Below, piece after piece: positions 22,943 to 31,328 of a stretch of DNA of 39,668 nucleotides. The stretch is taken from the NCBI GenBank assembly GCA_035294325.1, contig DATGLE010000216.1, positions 1 through 39,668 on the forward strand, in the 5' to 3' direction. A model generated the notes under the pieces. The model did not search any database and was not told the origin of the DNA. It was given only the letters and a program-made list of their open reading frames with translations. A program made the position numbers and the translations under genes. This DNA is from DATGLE01 sp035294325 (lineage in GTDB: Bacteria; Chloroflexota; Ktedonobacteria; Ktedonobacterales; Ktedonobacteraceae). The first letter of the stretch is position 1. Each line of letters begins with the position of its first letter.

Positions 22943-24316
22943 ATGAAAAAACTTCGCAGACTCCACCTCTTTTGTCTCTGCGCTGCCCTCGTCGCACTGA
23001 TAAGCCTTTTACAGGGGCCATTGTTTGCTGCGCCGAGTGCCCATGCGGCCACTATTACGAAAGGTTATGATTCTACTCTCATCTTCGGCGCGCGCCCGCT
23101 ATGGAAATATGCAAAAAAGATCGGCGGAGGGCAGATTCCGCCCTGCCTGAGCAGCGCATCACCGCCGCGCTGCTACAGCCCGCATCAGATCCGCGATGCC
23201 TATAATATCCAGCCCTTGCTCAATGCCGGCATCACGGGCAAGGGGCACACCATCGTCCTCATTGACGGCTCGACCAGCCCCACACTCCGCTCCGATGTCC
23301 ATTTCTACGATCAACTCTATGGCCTGACCGATCCGAAAATCAATGTTATCGCGCCTTTCGGCGTCCCGCCTTTCGATCCGGGAGCCTACGTTGAGACGGC
23401 GCTGGATGTTGAGACGGCGCACTCGCTTGCGCCCGACGCCACCATCGATCTCGTCCTCGCCGACACGAGCAGCGCTCAGACGCCCGAGGACTTCGTAGCC
23501 GCGCTGCTCAGGGTCACAAAGTACGCCGTTGACAACAATCTGGGTGACGTGATTTCACAAAGCTTTGGCGTCGGAGAAACCTGTGTGAGCGCAGCCTACC
23601 TCCAGGCCGAGCACGCGGTGTTCAGCGAGGCGCGCGCTAAAAATATCACGGTGCTCGCCTCCGCAGGCGATAGCGGGGCCGGCGAAAGCGTCTGTCACGG
23701 CTCCAACATCACCTTCGGCAAGACCGTGGCTGTTCCCGCCGCTGATCCGCTGGCTACCGCTGTCGGTGGCACAACGCTGAACGCAACCCTGCACGCGGGC
23801 AACTACATCAGCGAGACCACCTGGAATGAGTGGAATCAGGGGGGCGGCGCTACCGGCGGCGGACTCAGCAACATTTTCTCGCGGCCCGGCTACCAGGATG
23901 GCATCGCCTCGCATGTCGGAGCGCATCGCGGAGTGCCCGATATCGCCTATGATGGCGACCCCTTCACTGGAGTTCCAGTTGTGCTCAGCGAATCGGGGGG
24001 TACGCTCATCGTCCCGGTTGGCGGAACAAGCGTCGGCTCGCCGGCCTGGGCCGCGATTGTCGCGCTGGCTAATCAGGCGGCGGGGAGACGCATCGGTTTC
24101 CTCAATAACGCCGTCTATCGCATCAGCCAGAGTGGCTCCTACCTGAGTGGCTTCCACGATATCACCACGGGCAACAATACGGTCAATACCTTCGATGAGA
24201 AGGGCAACCCTCTCACCATCCCGGGATTTCACGCTCATGCCGGCTGGGATGCCGTCACCGGGGTTGGCACGCCGAAGACAAGTTCACTTGTCTACCTGCT
24301 GGCACGCTATAGCTAG
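22943..24316 (+). CDS. secreted S53 (sedolisin) serine-carboxyl peptidase
   Basis: A 457-residue sedolisin-family peptidase, active at acidic pH in characterised members. A Sec signal peptide is visible (KKLRR, hydrophobic core 8-28, cleavage probably after AHA near 36). The catalytic residues are Glu151 and Asp155 in VETALDVE, Ser363 in GGTSVGSP, and Asp243 in ASAGDSGAG for the oxyanion hole. The C-terminal calcium site is indicated by FHDITTGN (404-411) and GWDAVTGVGTP (434-444). Only about 40 residues lie between the signal peptide and the catalytic domain, so the usual propeptide of roughly 150-200 residues is absent. The ATG at 22943 is chosen for its signal peptide and the GGGAGAA upstream; a longer frame has neither. 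Probably exported to the cell surface or medium. Confidence 0.9.
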   Translation: MKKLRRLHLFCLCAALVALISLLQGPLFAAPSAHAATITKGYDSTLIFGARPLWKYAKKIGGGQIPPCLSSASPPRCYSPHQIRDAYNIQPLLNAGITGKGHTIVLIDGSTSPTLRSDVHFYDQLYGLTDPKINVIAPFGVPPFDPGAYVETALDVETAHSLAPDATIDLVLADTSSAQTPEDFVAALLRVTKYAVDNNLGDVISQSFGVGETCVSAAYLQAEHAVFSEARAKNITVLASAGDSGAGESVCHGSNITFGKTVAVPAADPLATAVGGTTLNATLHAGNYISETTWNEWNQGGGATGGGLSNIFSRPGYQDGIASHVGAHRGVPDIAYDGDPFTGVPVVLSESGGTLIVPVGGTSVGSPAWAAIVALANQAAGRRIGFLNNAVYRISQSGSYLSGFHDITTGNNTVNTFDEKGNPLTIPGFHAHAGWDAVTGVGTPKTSSLVYLLARYS

Positions 24317-24350
24317 CGCCTTTACCTTCTCGGGCAAGATGGCCGCGCGA

Positions 24351-24399
24351 CGAAGCCGTCGCAGGCTCGCACCATAGGCGCGAGCCTGCGACGGTTTCG
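24351..24399. repeat. 20-bp inverted repeat after sedolisin gene
   Basis: Arms 24351-24370 and 24380-24399 (9-nt loop) pair with one G-T wobble; the core is CCGTCGCAGGCTCGC. It starts 35 bp after the sedolisin stop and has no T-run. It may act as a weak terminator. Confidence 0.7.
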
Positions 24400-24462
24400 C
24401 AACCCGCCTCCTACCACCATACCGGGAGCGTCGAAGTCGCAATGTGTGATTGGATTCAACCT

Positions 24463-24492
24463 TTGTAGTCGAGCGGCGTAATAGTGTAATAT
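24463..24492 (+). promoter_or_regulatory. possible promoter of the DUF4870-type gene
   Basis: TTGTAG (24463-24468), an 18-nt spacer and TAATAT (24487-24492), about 60 bp before the start codon. The -35 is imperfect. Confidence 0.4.
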
Positions 24493-24551
24493 ACACGAAC
24501 ATTCTTGAAGAAGATTTCTTCAACTGATACGCCGCCGAGGAGTGATGTGTG

Positions 24552-25172
24552 ATGAGCGTCGATCCTAATCAGGACCCAAACCAGTCATACGGGGGCTATG
24601 GTGGCTATACGCCACCTTCGCAGCCGGATGATCCCTATGCCGGTCAGCAGGGTTATCAGGGTTATTACCAGCAACAACAGCAGCAGGGGACCGGCTATCA
24701 ACAGGGAGGCTATCAGCAATCCTCCTATGGTCAGCAGCAGCAATACTACGAGCCGCCGCGCAGCGCATCCAGCAGGATCAGCTCGGGAGCCTTCGACGCG
24801 ACATCGCTGCATATGGACGCGAAAAACGAGGCCGTTTTGAGCTACCTCTTCTGGTGGCTGAGCGGGCTGGTCTTCTTCCTCATCGAGCGCAAGAACAGCT
24901 TTGTGCGTTTCGCCGCCGCGCAGTCCTTCATCCTGCTAGGCGGAGCGTTCGTGCTGATTGTGCTTTTCAGACTGCTCACCCTCGTTCCGCTCATAGGGTT
25001 TGTGCTCAGCCCCGCCCTCACCTGCGCATTTTTCGTCGTGCTCATTCCGGCGGTGCTGCTCTGGATCTTCCTGATGGTGCAGGCGCGGCGGGGCATTAAA
25101 GTCAAACTGCCTATCGTCGGCGAGTACGCGGAGCGGCTCGTCAACAGATTTTCTAAGCCGCGCACCGTATAA
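24552..25172 (+). CDS. DUF4870-type membrane protein with Q/Y/G-rich N-terminus
   Basis: A 206-residue protein in two parts. Residues 1-75 are low complexity and strongly enriched in Gln, Tyr, Gly and Pro, including a run of six Gln, resembling prion-like or condensate-forming segments. Residues 85-200 form a small integral membrane domain with about three hydrophobic segments and the family-like pattern LSYLFWWLSGLVFFLIE followed by FVRFAAAQS, as in DUF4870 proteins. GAGGAG precedes tandem starts GTG 24549 and ATG 24552; either is possible. The membrane-domain family has no firm biochemical function. It converges on the kinase-like gene, with repeat copy F in between. Confidence 0.8.
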   Translation: MSVDPNQDPNQSYGGYGGYTPPSQPDDPYAGQQGYQGYYQQQQQQGTGYQQGGYQQSSYGQQQQYYEPPRSASSRISSGAFDATSLHMDAKNEAVLSYLFWWLSGLVFFLIERKNSFVRFAAAQSFILLGGAFVLIVLFRLLTLVPLIGFVLSPALTCAFFVVLIPAVLLWIFLMVQARRGIKVKLPIVGEYAERLVNRFSKPRTV

Positions 25173-25215
25173 CCAGTTTTAAGGACAGGCGGAGCCTGGC
25201 GGCTCCCCCCGAAGG

Positions 25216-25298
25216 ATGCATTGTGGTGTGTAGAGCAGGTGCAAAGTACCTGCTCTACACACCACAATGCATATAGCGAGCACAGCAGGTGCAAGCAA
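25216..25298. repeat. variable-palindrome repeat, copy F
   Basis: A 25-bp perfect inverted repeat (25216-25240 and 25248-25272, 7-nt loop) followed by a degenerate flank (25273-25298) whose reverse complement resembles GCTTGCACCTGC...GCTCGC, as in copy E. It lies between convergent genes, where a bidirectional terminator would be useful. Confidence 0.82.
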
Positions 25299-25329
25299 AC
25301 GATGGTACGGGGAAGCGGACACATTCTTG

Positions 25330-26880
25330 TCAAGGTCGATAGAACTGGAAAGGCCGTATAAAAAGGGAGATCGAGGCAAAACGATCTTCTGGCTTTTTCG
25401 CCAGCGCCCGCAGCAGTACATTGTCGATAACGCCGGGGAGAGACGGATTGAACGCGCCGGGCGGCTGCGGCTGCATCTGCGTATGCAAGCGCCGCATAAT
25501 CTGCTCGGTGGTTCCCTGAAACGGTGGCCGTCCGGTCAGGAGCTTATATGCCAGGACGGCCAGCCCATATTGATCCGAAGCAGGAGAAGCCTCGCCATGC
25601 CAGCGTTCGGGGGCCAGGTACTCGAAGGCTTCCACAGATGCCGGGAAGAAGGAGCCATCCTGCGGAATGGCAAAGTCGGTGAGCAGCAGGTCCAGGCGAT
25701 CTAAATCTTCTGCCGGTGCGCTGATGAGCAGGTTAGATAATTTGAAGTTCTGGTAGGTGATATTGTGGTCATGCAGGAACTGGAGCGTCTCGCCAACCTG
25801 TAGAATGATATGCGCGACCTCTTGCAGCGAAAATGCCCGCTGGCCGCCGTGCGTCCGCAGCCAATCGCCCAGCGATCCTTCCGTACAGAACCTCATTGTC
25901 TTGTATATAAAGGGGGAGCCGCTGACATACGATCTTCCATAATGCAATACAGGGATGATATGTGGATGCTCCAGGGAGCCGATAAGATCCTTCTCCTGCT
26001 GGAAAAGGCTGACCTCCTCCATCGCTTCCTCCATCATCAGATAAGGGACCGAGTTGGTGGAGATCGCCTTGAGCGCGATATCCTGCTCCCGCAGGCGATC
26101 ATAGGCGCGATAGGTCGCGCCAAACGTTCCTTCGCCGATCAGCGAGATGACGCGATAGCGGCCCATCTCATGGCCTTCTAACGATTTCTTCTCCACCTTT
26201 GGAGTCGGCGCGCGCTCCTTTTTCACAGCGCTTTCCTGCGGCCGTAAGGGCGACGTTACCTCTGGCGCGGGCAGAGGCAGCGGAGTCTGCGGAGTCAGGC
26301 GTATTCTGGCCGGGGCGCGCGAGACCGGTGGACGTGGCACAGGCGCCGGTGGGGACGATGATGGCGCTTTCCCGAGCGGAAGCGATGGTGGCGGAGGCGT
26401 CTGCGGAATGGTGGGCAGCGGCTCCGAGCGTGGAGATGGGGGCGTCAGAGGCGACGTTGTGGGCGGTATCGTTCTGGGAGGCTGAGAACGCAACCGGATC
26501 AAGGGAACATCCCGCGTGTACTTCTGGCCGACCTGTTGCAGGAGGCGTTGGAGAAACAGGCGATGGGCCGGATCCTCCTGGCCCAGAACGATAGCCAGCG
26601 GCACAAATGCCCCGCGCAGGAAGAGGGTAAACGCCTCCAGAGCGGTCATCACCGCGAGAGATCGATAGCCGGCAGCCTCCAATAGCATTACGAGATAGTG
26701 CCCCCGCTCTTTGTGAGCATCGATAATCAACACCTGGCGCGAACTCAGCAGCAGCTTCTCCCCGGCCGCTCTGGCCCCCGGCTCACCAGATGCCTGCTGC
26801 AATATGGTAAGCAAGGGACGGAGCACGGCATCCGGGTGATCGAATGAGAAGGAAATCTCCTGCGCCTCGATATTTATCAT
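25330..26880 (-). CDS. degenerate receiver domain fused to probable pseudokinase
   Basis: A 516-residue protein. Residues 48-130 look like a response-regulator receiver fold (QVLIIDAHKERGHYLVMLLEA), but only one Asp of the acidic pair remains (Asp54) and the phosphoacceptor position is Gly100 in AIVLG. Residues 134-228 are a Pro/Ser/Thr-rich linker. Residues 241-516 are a Ser/Thr-kinase fold with glycine loop IGEGTFGATY (248-257), Lys271, Glu296, DFA in place of DFG (402-404) and APE (423-425). The catalytic HRD motif is YQN (376-378), so the catalytic Asp is Asn378, while Lys380 and Asn383 are kept. Nucleotide binding may persist with little or no phosphotransfer. The ATG at 26880 has GAGG 8 nt upstream; the longer frame does not. 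Confidence 0.85.
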   Translation of the reverse strand: MINIEAQEISFSFDHPDAVLRPLLTILQQASGEPGARAAGEKLLLSSRQVLIIDAHKERGHYLVMLLEAAGYRSLAVMTALEAFTLFLRGAFVPLAIVLGQEDPAHRLFLQRLLQQVGQKYTRDVPLIRLRSQPPRTIPPTTSPLTPPSPRSEPLPTIPQTPPPPSLPLGKAPSSSPPAPVPRPPVSRAPARIRLTPQTPLPLPAPEVTSPLRPQESAVKKERAPTPKVEKKSLEGHEMGRYRVISLIGEGTFGATYRAYDRLREQDIALKAISTNSVPYLMMEEAMEEVSLFQQEKDLIGSLEHPHIIPVLHYGRSYVSGSPFIYKTMRFCTEGSLGDWLRTHGGQRAFSLQEVAHIILQVGETLQFLHDHNITYQNFKLSNLLISAPAEDLDRLDLLLTDFAIPQDGSFFPASVEAFEYLAPERWHGEASPASDQYGLAVLAYKLLTGRPPFQGTTEQIMRRLHTQMQPQPPGAFNPSLPGVIDNVLLRALAKKPEDRFASISLFIRPFQFYRP

Positions 26881-27204
26881 TGCCATTACCTCGCACCAGG
26901 ATCGCGTCACGGAATGCAAGAGCCACACGTAGCATACTATAAAGTCGGGCAGATGAAAAGAGTCCGGGTTTATTTTGCCATAAGCGCAGCAAGATCGATA
27001 CCAGTAGGAATAAATGGCTAACCCATGAGTATCCTCGTGGGCCGGTCTATGCCAGGCGCGAAAGCCAGTCCACATGCCGTTCTATAGAGAGGCAGCACGA
27101 AAGTGGCAAGGGACCGGGGGGACATTGGACCTTGCCACTATCGCGCGGTCCTCTGCTCTTTTTTTCCTGGCATGCCATGATCCTCCGGTCTTACTGTACA
27201 GACG

Positions 27205-28065
27205 CTAGAACACAACCGTCTTGTTGGCATATACCAGCACGCGGTCCCCGGTGTGCAGGCGCACGGCCTCGGCCAGCACGCGGCGCTCCACATCGCGCCC
27301 CTTGCGGACCAGATCCTCGACGGTATCGCGGTGATTGCAGTGAATGACATCCTGGGCGATAATCGGCCCCTCGTCAAGCTTATCGGTGACATAATGGGCG
27401 GTGGCGCCGATGAGCTTGACGCCGCGCTCGAATGCCTGCTGGTATGGCCTGGCGCCGACGAAGGCCGGCAGGAAGCTATGATGGATATTGATAATGCGAT
27501 TGGGATAGGCGCTGACGAAGAAAGGCTCAAGGATCTGCATGTAGCGGGCCAGGATCAGAAAGTCCGCCTTGCCATAGATGAATTCGAGCATACGCTGCTG
27601 ATCTTCCGCGCGGGCCTCTCGCCGGACAGGAAAATAGTGATAGGGGATGCTGTACATGCTGGCAAGCGCTTCCAGGTCGCGGTGGTTGCTGACGATAAAA
27701 GGAATGTCCATCGCCAGTTCGCCGCTTTTCCAGCGCCAGAGCAGGTCGACCAGGCAGTGGTCCAGTCTGGAGACCAGGATGCCGGCGCGCTTGCGCTGGC
27801 GGGAATAGTGCACGCTCCACTGCATAGCGAACGTATCGGCGATAGGCGTGAAGGCTTCAACCAGTTCGTGCTGGCTCAGCGTAAAGCTATCCTCGGCGAA
27901 GCTGATGCGCATAAAAAACGTGCCGCCAGCCGGATCCGTGGCATGCTGGTCGGATTCGACAATATTGCCCTGGTGCTCGAAGATGAAACGAGAAATGGCC
28001 GCGACGATCCCCGGCCGATCCGGACACGAGATCAAGAGCGTAATGGTATCTGTGTGAATGGACAT
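27205..28065 (-). CDS. purU: formyltetrahydrofolate deformylase
   Basis: A 286-residue enzyme hydrolysing 10-formyltetrahydrofolate to formate and tetrahydrofolate, balancing one-carbon pools and supplying formate for purine synthesis. An N-terminal ACT domain (residues 8-85, LLISCPDRPGIVAAISRFI) precedes a formyltransferase-fold domain with VSNHRDL, NIHHSFLPAF and the DKLDEGPIIAQD segment, giving the Asn/His/Asp catalytic set. The longer frame reaching into repeat sequence is rejected: the ATG at 28065 has GAGGG 10 nt upstream and begins the ACT domain directly. Standard length. It is separated from the GH4 gene upstream by a 29-bp-arm palindrome. Confidence 0.94.
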   Translation of the reverse strand: MSIHTDTITLLISCPDRPGIVAAISRFIFEHQGNIVESDQHATDPAGGTFFMRISFAEDSFTLSQHELVEAFTPIADTFAMQWSVHYSRQRKRAGILVSRLDHCLVDLLWRWKSGELAMDIPFIVSNHRDLEALASMYSIPYHYFPVRREARAEDQQRMLEFIYGKADFLILARYMQILEPFFVSAYPNRIINIHHSFLPAFVGARPYQQAFERGVKLIGATAHYVTDKLDEGPIIAQDVIHCNHRDTVEDLVRKGRDVERRVLAEAVRLHTGDRVLVYANKTVVF

Positions 28066-28100
28066 CGTATCATAACCCTCCCACCGTTCTAAAAATTCTC

Positions 28101-28161
28101 TGATGGACGTGATTGTGTGGCACCGGCGCGGAGCGCCGGTGCCACACAATCACGTCCATCA
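28101..28161. repeat. 29-bp-arm palindrome between GH4 gene and purU
   Basis: Perfect arms 28101-28129 and 28133-28161 with loop GGA. The arm reads TGATGGACGTGATTGTGTGG at its outer end, sharing the TGTGTGG core of other copies. It follows the GH4 stop by 24 bp on the minus strand and precedes purU by 35 bp, so it may insulate the two genes. The conserved flanks are not evident. Confidence 0.85.
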
Positions 28162-28185
28162 TTATACAACCCTTGTTGCGAAAGG

Positions 28186-29487
28186 CTACTCGAAGGGCTG
28201 AAGGTACTGGCGTTCCGCTTCCCACATCTCATCGAAGAGCGCACTGATCTCGGCCGGCGAGCAGACGGCGGCGCTGAGCGGATCGAGCAGCAGCGCGTAA
28301 CGCGCCGCCTCCTTGTCGCGCATGAGCAGCGCCTCGCACATCAAATTGTGGATCGCCATGTGGCTGCGGTTGAGCGCCGCCAGTTGCTCGGGTAACGGAC
28401 CGAAGTGGCAGGGCTGCACCCCATTCTGATCGACGAGGCAGGCCACCTCCACACAGCCATCGGGCAGGTTGTCGATCAATCCTTCATTGCGCACGTTGCC
28501 ATAGATTACCTTCGGACGCCGCAGCGCCACCGCCTCGATGATATCGGCCCCGTACTCCAGGCTGCGCTGGAAAGGGATCTCGCGCGTGCCCGCCAGCATC
28601 TCGCGAATGGAGGCGTCATTGCGTTCGCGCCAGGTGGGCCAGTTGTTGGCATAGAAACCGGTCTCGCCGCGATAGCCCGCACGGCAGTAGCGCTCGATCA
28701 ACTCTGGCCGCTTGCGGAAGTAGGGCACATACTCCGAAAAGTGCCCGCTGCTCTCGGTGACAAACGCGCCGAAGTGCAGCATGATCTCGAAGCGCACCGG
28801 ATCGTGCTCGTAGATCTCCGGGATGCGCGCGCGCCGGCGCAGCAGGGGATACATATCCTCGCCATTGCGGCGCAGCAGCGTGAACCAGGCGTTATGGTTG
28901 ATGCCGGCGCAGCGCCACTCCAGTTCCTCATAAGGCACCTCCAGGTACTCGGCCAGCAGCCGCGAAGTGCCCTGCACGCTGTGGCAGAGGCCCACGGTCC
29001 GCATGGTCGTGCCCCGCAGCGCGGCCAGCGTCAGGATCGACATGGGATTGGTGTAGTTGAGCACGGTGGCGTGCGGGCAGAGCTGCTCGGCATCACGCAG
29101 GATGTCGAGCCAGGCCGGTCCGGTGCGCAGCGCCTTGAAGATTCCCCCCGGGCCGATGGTGTCGCCGATACACTGGTTGATGCCATACTTCATGGGGATA
29201 TCGAAGTCGTGGCGCACGTTTGCCAGGCCGGCCACTTCAATCGTGTTGATGAGGAAGTCGCTGCCGGCCAGCAGTTCGCGCCGCTTTGTGGACGCGCGTA
29301 CAGACCAGCGCTTGCCGCTCTTCGCCACGAGGCGTTCGGCGATCTGCCGCGCCAGATCCAGTCGCGCCTCATCGATATCGACAAGGGCGAAGCAGCCTTC
29401 GTCCAGTCCTTCGATGTGCAAAATATCGGTCATGAGCTGGCGGGCGAACACCGTGCTCCCCGCACCCAGGATCGTTATGTATGGCAT
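28186..29487 (-). CDS. GH4 family glycosidase (alpha-galactosidase/alpha-glucosidase-like)
   Basis: A 433-residue NAD- and Mn-dependent glycoside hydrolase of family 4, which cleaves by a redox-elimination mechanism. The NAD-binding start ITILGAGSTVF is at residues 3-13. Family motifs are INQCIGDTIGPGG, NYTNPMSILTLA, GLCHSVQGT (metal-ligand Cys) and AGINHNAWF (metal-ligand His). The CHSV and INHN forms resemble MelA-type alpha-galactosidases more than phospho-glucosidases; substrate remains uncertain. The ATG at 29487 is chosen because AAGGAG is 11 nt upstream; the TTG codons further up are too close to it. The upstream LacI-family gene on the same strand is the probable regulator. Confidence 0.9.
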   Translation of the reverse strand: MPYITILGAGSTVFARQLMTDILHIEGLDEGCFALVDIDEARLDLARQIAERLVAKSGKRWSVRASTKRRELLAGSDFLINTIEVAGLANVRHDFDIPMKYGINQCIGDTIGPGGIFKALRTGPAWLDILRDAEQLCPHATVLNYTNPMSILTLAALRGTTMRTVGLCHSVQGTSRLLAEYLEVPYEELEWRCAGINHNAWFTLLRRNGEDMYPLLRRRARIPEIYEHDPVRFEIMLHFGAFVTESSGHFSEYVPYFRKRPELIERYCRAGYRGETGFYANNWPTWRERNDASIREMLAGTREIPFQRSLEYGADIIEAVALRRPKVIYGNVRNEGLIDNLPDGCVEVACLVDQNGVQPCHFGPLPEQLAALNRSHMAIHNLMCEALLMRDKEAARYALLLDPLSAAVCSPAEISALFDEMWEAERQYLQPFE

Positions 29488-29540
29488 CGCCAACAATGCT
29501 CCTTGCTAGTATGAGTATGTCCGATTTCCAACATCATCGC

Positions 29541-29624
29541 ATGCTTGCACCTGCGGCTCTCGCTTTAAACAGGTAGTGTGGTGTGGGGTCAGGCGCTTTT
29601 CGCCTGACCCCACACCGCACTATT
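29541..29624. repeat. variable-palindrome repeat, copy E
   Basis: Flank ATGCTTGCACCTGCGGCTCT (29541-29560, minus/plus as written) closely matches that of copy A. The palindrome arms 29572-29595 and 29601-29624 (loop CTTTT) have two or three mismatches and begin AGGTAGTGTGGTGTGG. It sits between the LacI-family gene and the GH4 gene. Confidence 0.82.
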
Positions 29625-29733
29625 CATTCCTGGCACGACTCCGCTGCGCGAAGGCCCGGCCAGAGCAGGCGAGGATGCAAAGCATCGGATACCCTCTAAA
29701 TGATGTTCCATGTTACGCAAATACAGGCACCGC

Positions 29734-30765
29734 TCACGAAGGGGCAGGCCCCGTCGATTGACGCACAATAAGCTTTGTCGGCACGACGAGCGGAGAAACG
29801 TCCCCATTGTTCTCGATCATAGCGATCAGACGCCGTACAGCACCGGCGCCGATAGACTGGCGATCCAGTCGTACCGTCGTAAGCGGAGGCGCGATGTATT
29901 TGCAGAGATCGATATCATCGAAGCCGGTCACAGAGATATCATCCGGCACACGCAGGCCGCGCTCATAGAGAGCATGCAGCACGCCCAGCGCCATCATGTC
30001 GCTGCCAGCAACAATAGCGGTGAAATCGCGCCGCTCGTCGAGCAGGGCCGTAGCAGCGGCATACGCATCTTCCGTATTCCATCCGCACTCGCGCAGCAGT
30101 CCGGGGTTCATCGCCAGCCCCGACATTGCCAGCCCTTGCTGGCAGCCAAGCAGTCGTTCCGCGCCGGATAGCGCGGTTGACCTTCCCAGCAGGAACGCAA
30201 TGCGCCTGTGCCCAAGCCGGATCAGATGTTGCGTGACCTGGCGCGCACCATCCATATAATCAGGCTTGACGTAGGTAGCGTGCGGCCCCTGCCCCATATG
30301 ATCGATGAAGACCGTGGGGATCGGCGCCTCGACCAGCGCGGCGATGCGCGGATCGGCCGGATTGGCACAAAGGGCGAGCACCCCCGCTATATGGCGCGTT
30401 TGCAGGCTGCGGATGTAGTCATTCCGGGAGGAACCATGTGGCCGCGAAGGCAGAACGAGATCGTAACCGGCCTCGGCTACTTCGGTCTCGATATTTTTCA
30501 GAAGGCCCAGATGATAGTAGTGCCGCGTCGGTTCAAGCTGCGTGAGCAGCCCGCTATCATCAAAAAAAGATCCCAGGGCGATTGCTCGCGAGCGCTGCCG
30601 CGCCAGGTTCTGGGCTACGATATTTGGCTCGTAACCAAGCGAGGCGACAGCATCGTGGATCCGCTTCTTTGTCTCTTCGCTCACATAAGCGGAGCCGTTG
30701 AGCGCCCGCGAGACCGTCGCGCGCGAGACACCGGCCAGGCGAGCCACTTGCTCACTCGTGACCAT
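29734..30765 (-). CDS. LacI-family transcriptional regulator
   Basis: A 343-residue LacI/GalR regulator. The N-terminal helix-turn-helix and hinge helix are clear (VTSEQVARLAGVSRATVSRALNG, residues 2-24 in part, then VSEETKKRIHDAVASLGYEPN), followed by a type 1 periplasmic-binding-protein-like effector domain including VAGSDMMALGVLHAL and ISVTGFDDIDLCKYIAPPLTT. The ATG at 30765 is selected because GAGAGG stands about 8 nt upstream and the HTH begins at once. It is upstream of, and co-oriented with, the GH4 gene; control of that gene and of itself by a sugar is a reasonable inference. Confidence 0.93.
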   Translation of the reverse strand: MVTSEQVARLAGVSRATVSRALNGSAYVSEETKKRIHDAVASLGYEPNIVAQNLARQRSRAIALGSFFDDSGLLTQLEPTRHYYHLGLLKNIETEVAEAGYDLVLPSRPHGSSRNDYIRSLQTRHIAGVLALCANPADPRIAALVEAPIPTVFIDHMGQGPHATYVKPDYMDGARQVTQHLIRLGHRRIAFLLGRSTALSGAERLLGCQQGLAMSGLAMNPGLLRECGWNTEDAYAAATALLDERRDFTAIVAGSDMMALGVLHALYERGLRVPDDISVTGFDDIDLCKYIAPPLTTVRLDRQSIGAGAVRRLIAMIENNGDVSPLVVPTKLIVRQSTGPAPS

Positions 30766-30787
30766 ACAATTTCCTCTCCATATCATG

Positions 30788-30803
30788 ATGAACGCGCTTA
30801 CAT
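30788..30803 (-). promoter_or_regulatory. possible LacI-type operator
   Basis: ATGAACGCGCTTACAT has the central CG and the half-site GCGCTTACAT typical of LacI/GalR operators (consensus like TGTAAGCGCTTACA), with two mismatched pairs. It lies 22 bp before the LacI-family start codon, suited to autoregulation. Confidence 0.45.
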
Positions 30804-31101
30804 ACAATATTACCTTACTGAGCAGCTATTTTTCAAGGCTCTGATAGCAGAGACAGGGATAATTAAAAGTTGTGGCAAGAGACTTCATCGCACGACTCCG
30901 CGTAGAGATCATTCCCGGATGATTTTCTTAAACTTCATAATCGTCCTGCTGCATAGATCTTGCTCCCCCGGCTGACATACGCTGGCATCCTTTATTTCTA
31001 TCCGGCGCTCCAGGTTACAGCCGTATGTTACAGCGTTAGAATCGTCCGGCTCTCAGATTAATTTTCTGAACATGCCTATGCCCGCCGCTCCACGCCAGAG
31101 A

Positions 31102-31110
31102 TGATATACT
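31102..31110 (+). promoter_or_regulatory. extended -10 element upstream of the deacetylase gene
   Basis: TGATATACT fits an extended -10 box; no good -35 is seen. A transcript from here would include repeat copy I in its leader. The remaining part of the 30804-31101 gap contains nothing I recognise. Confidence 0.4.
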
Positions 31111-31160
31111 ACGGATATGTTCATTGAACGTAACTATTCAACCCGATGGACATGTTTTTG

Positions 31161-31260
31161 TGCGCCTGCGGCGCACCCCCTGGCGAAGAGTCTGCGGGCA
31201 CAGCGCCGCAGACTCTTCCTCCTGGCGAGCCGCGCAGCGGTGAGCGGTCAGCGAAACAGG
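31161..31260. repeat. variable-palindrome repeat, copy I-1
   Basis: TGCGCC-TGC-GGCGCA (31161-31175), then the 13-bp inverted repeat GAAGAGTCTGCGG / CCGCAGACTCTTC (31185-31197 and 31206-31218, 8-nt loop), then a flank to about 31258. The flank, reverse-complemented, matches 39582-39617 at nearly every position. The element is covered by an open frame continuous with the deacetylase gene, but that extension is judged untranslated. Confidence 0.85.
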
Positions 31261-31328
31261 CACATGGCATTATTCAGGTTCCCTTGCCGCCTCCGGCGGC
31301 TTCGCAGTCAGGGAAAGAGGTCTTTGTG

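Noticed and set aside
28405..29514. A 369-codon plus-strand frame opposite the GH4 gene
   Set aside because: It is an antisense shadow of a gene with clear family motifs.
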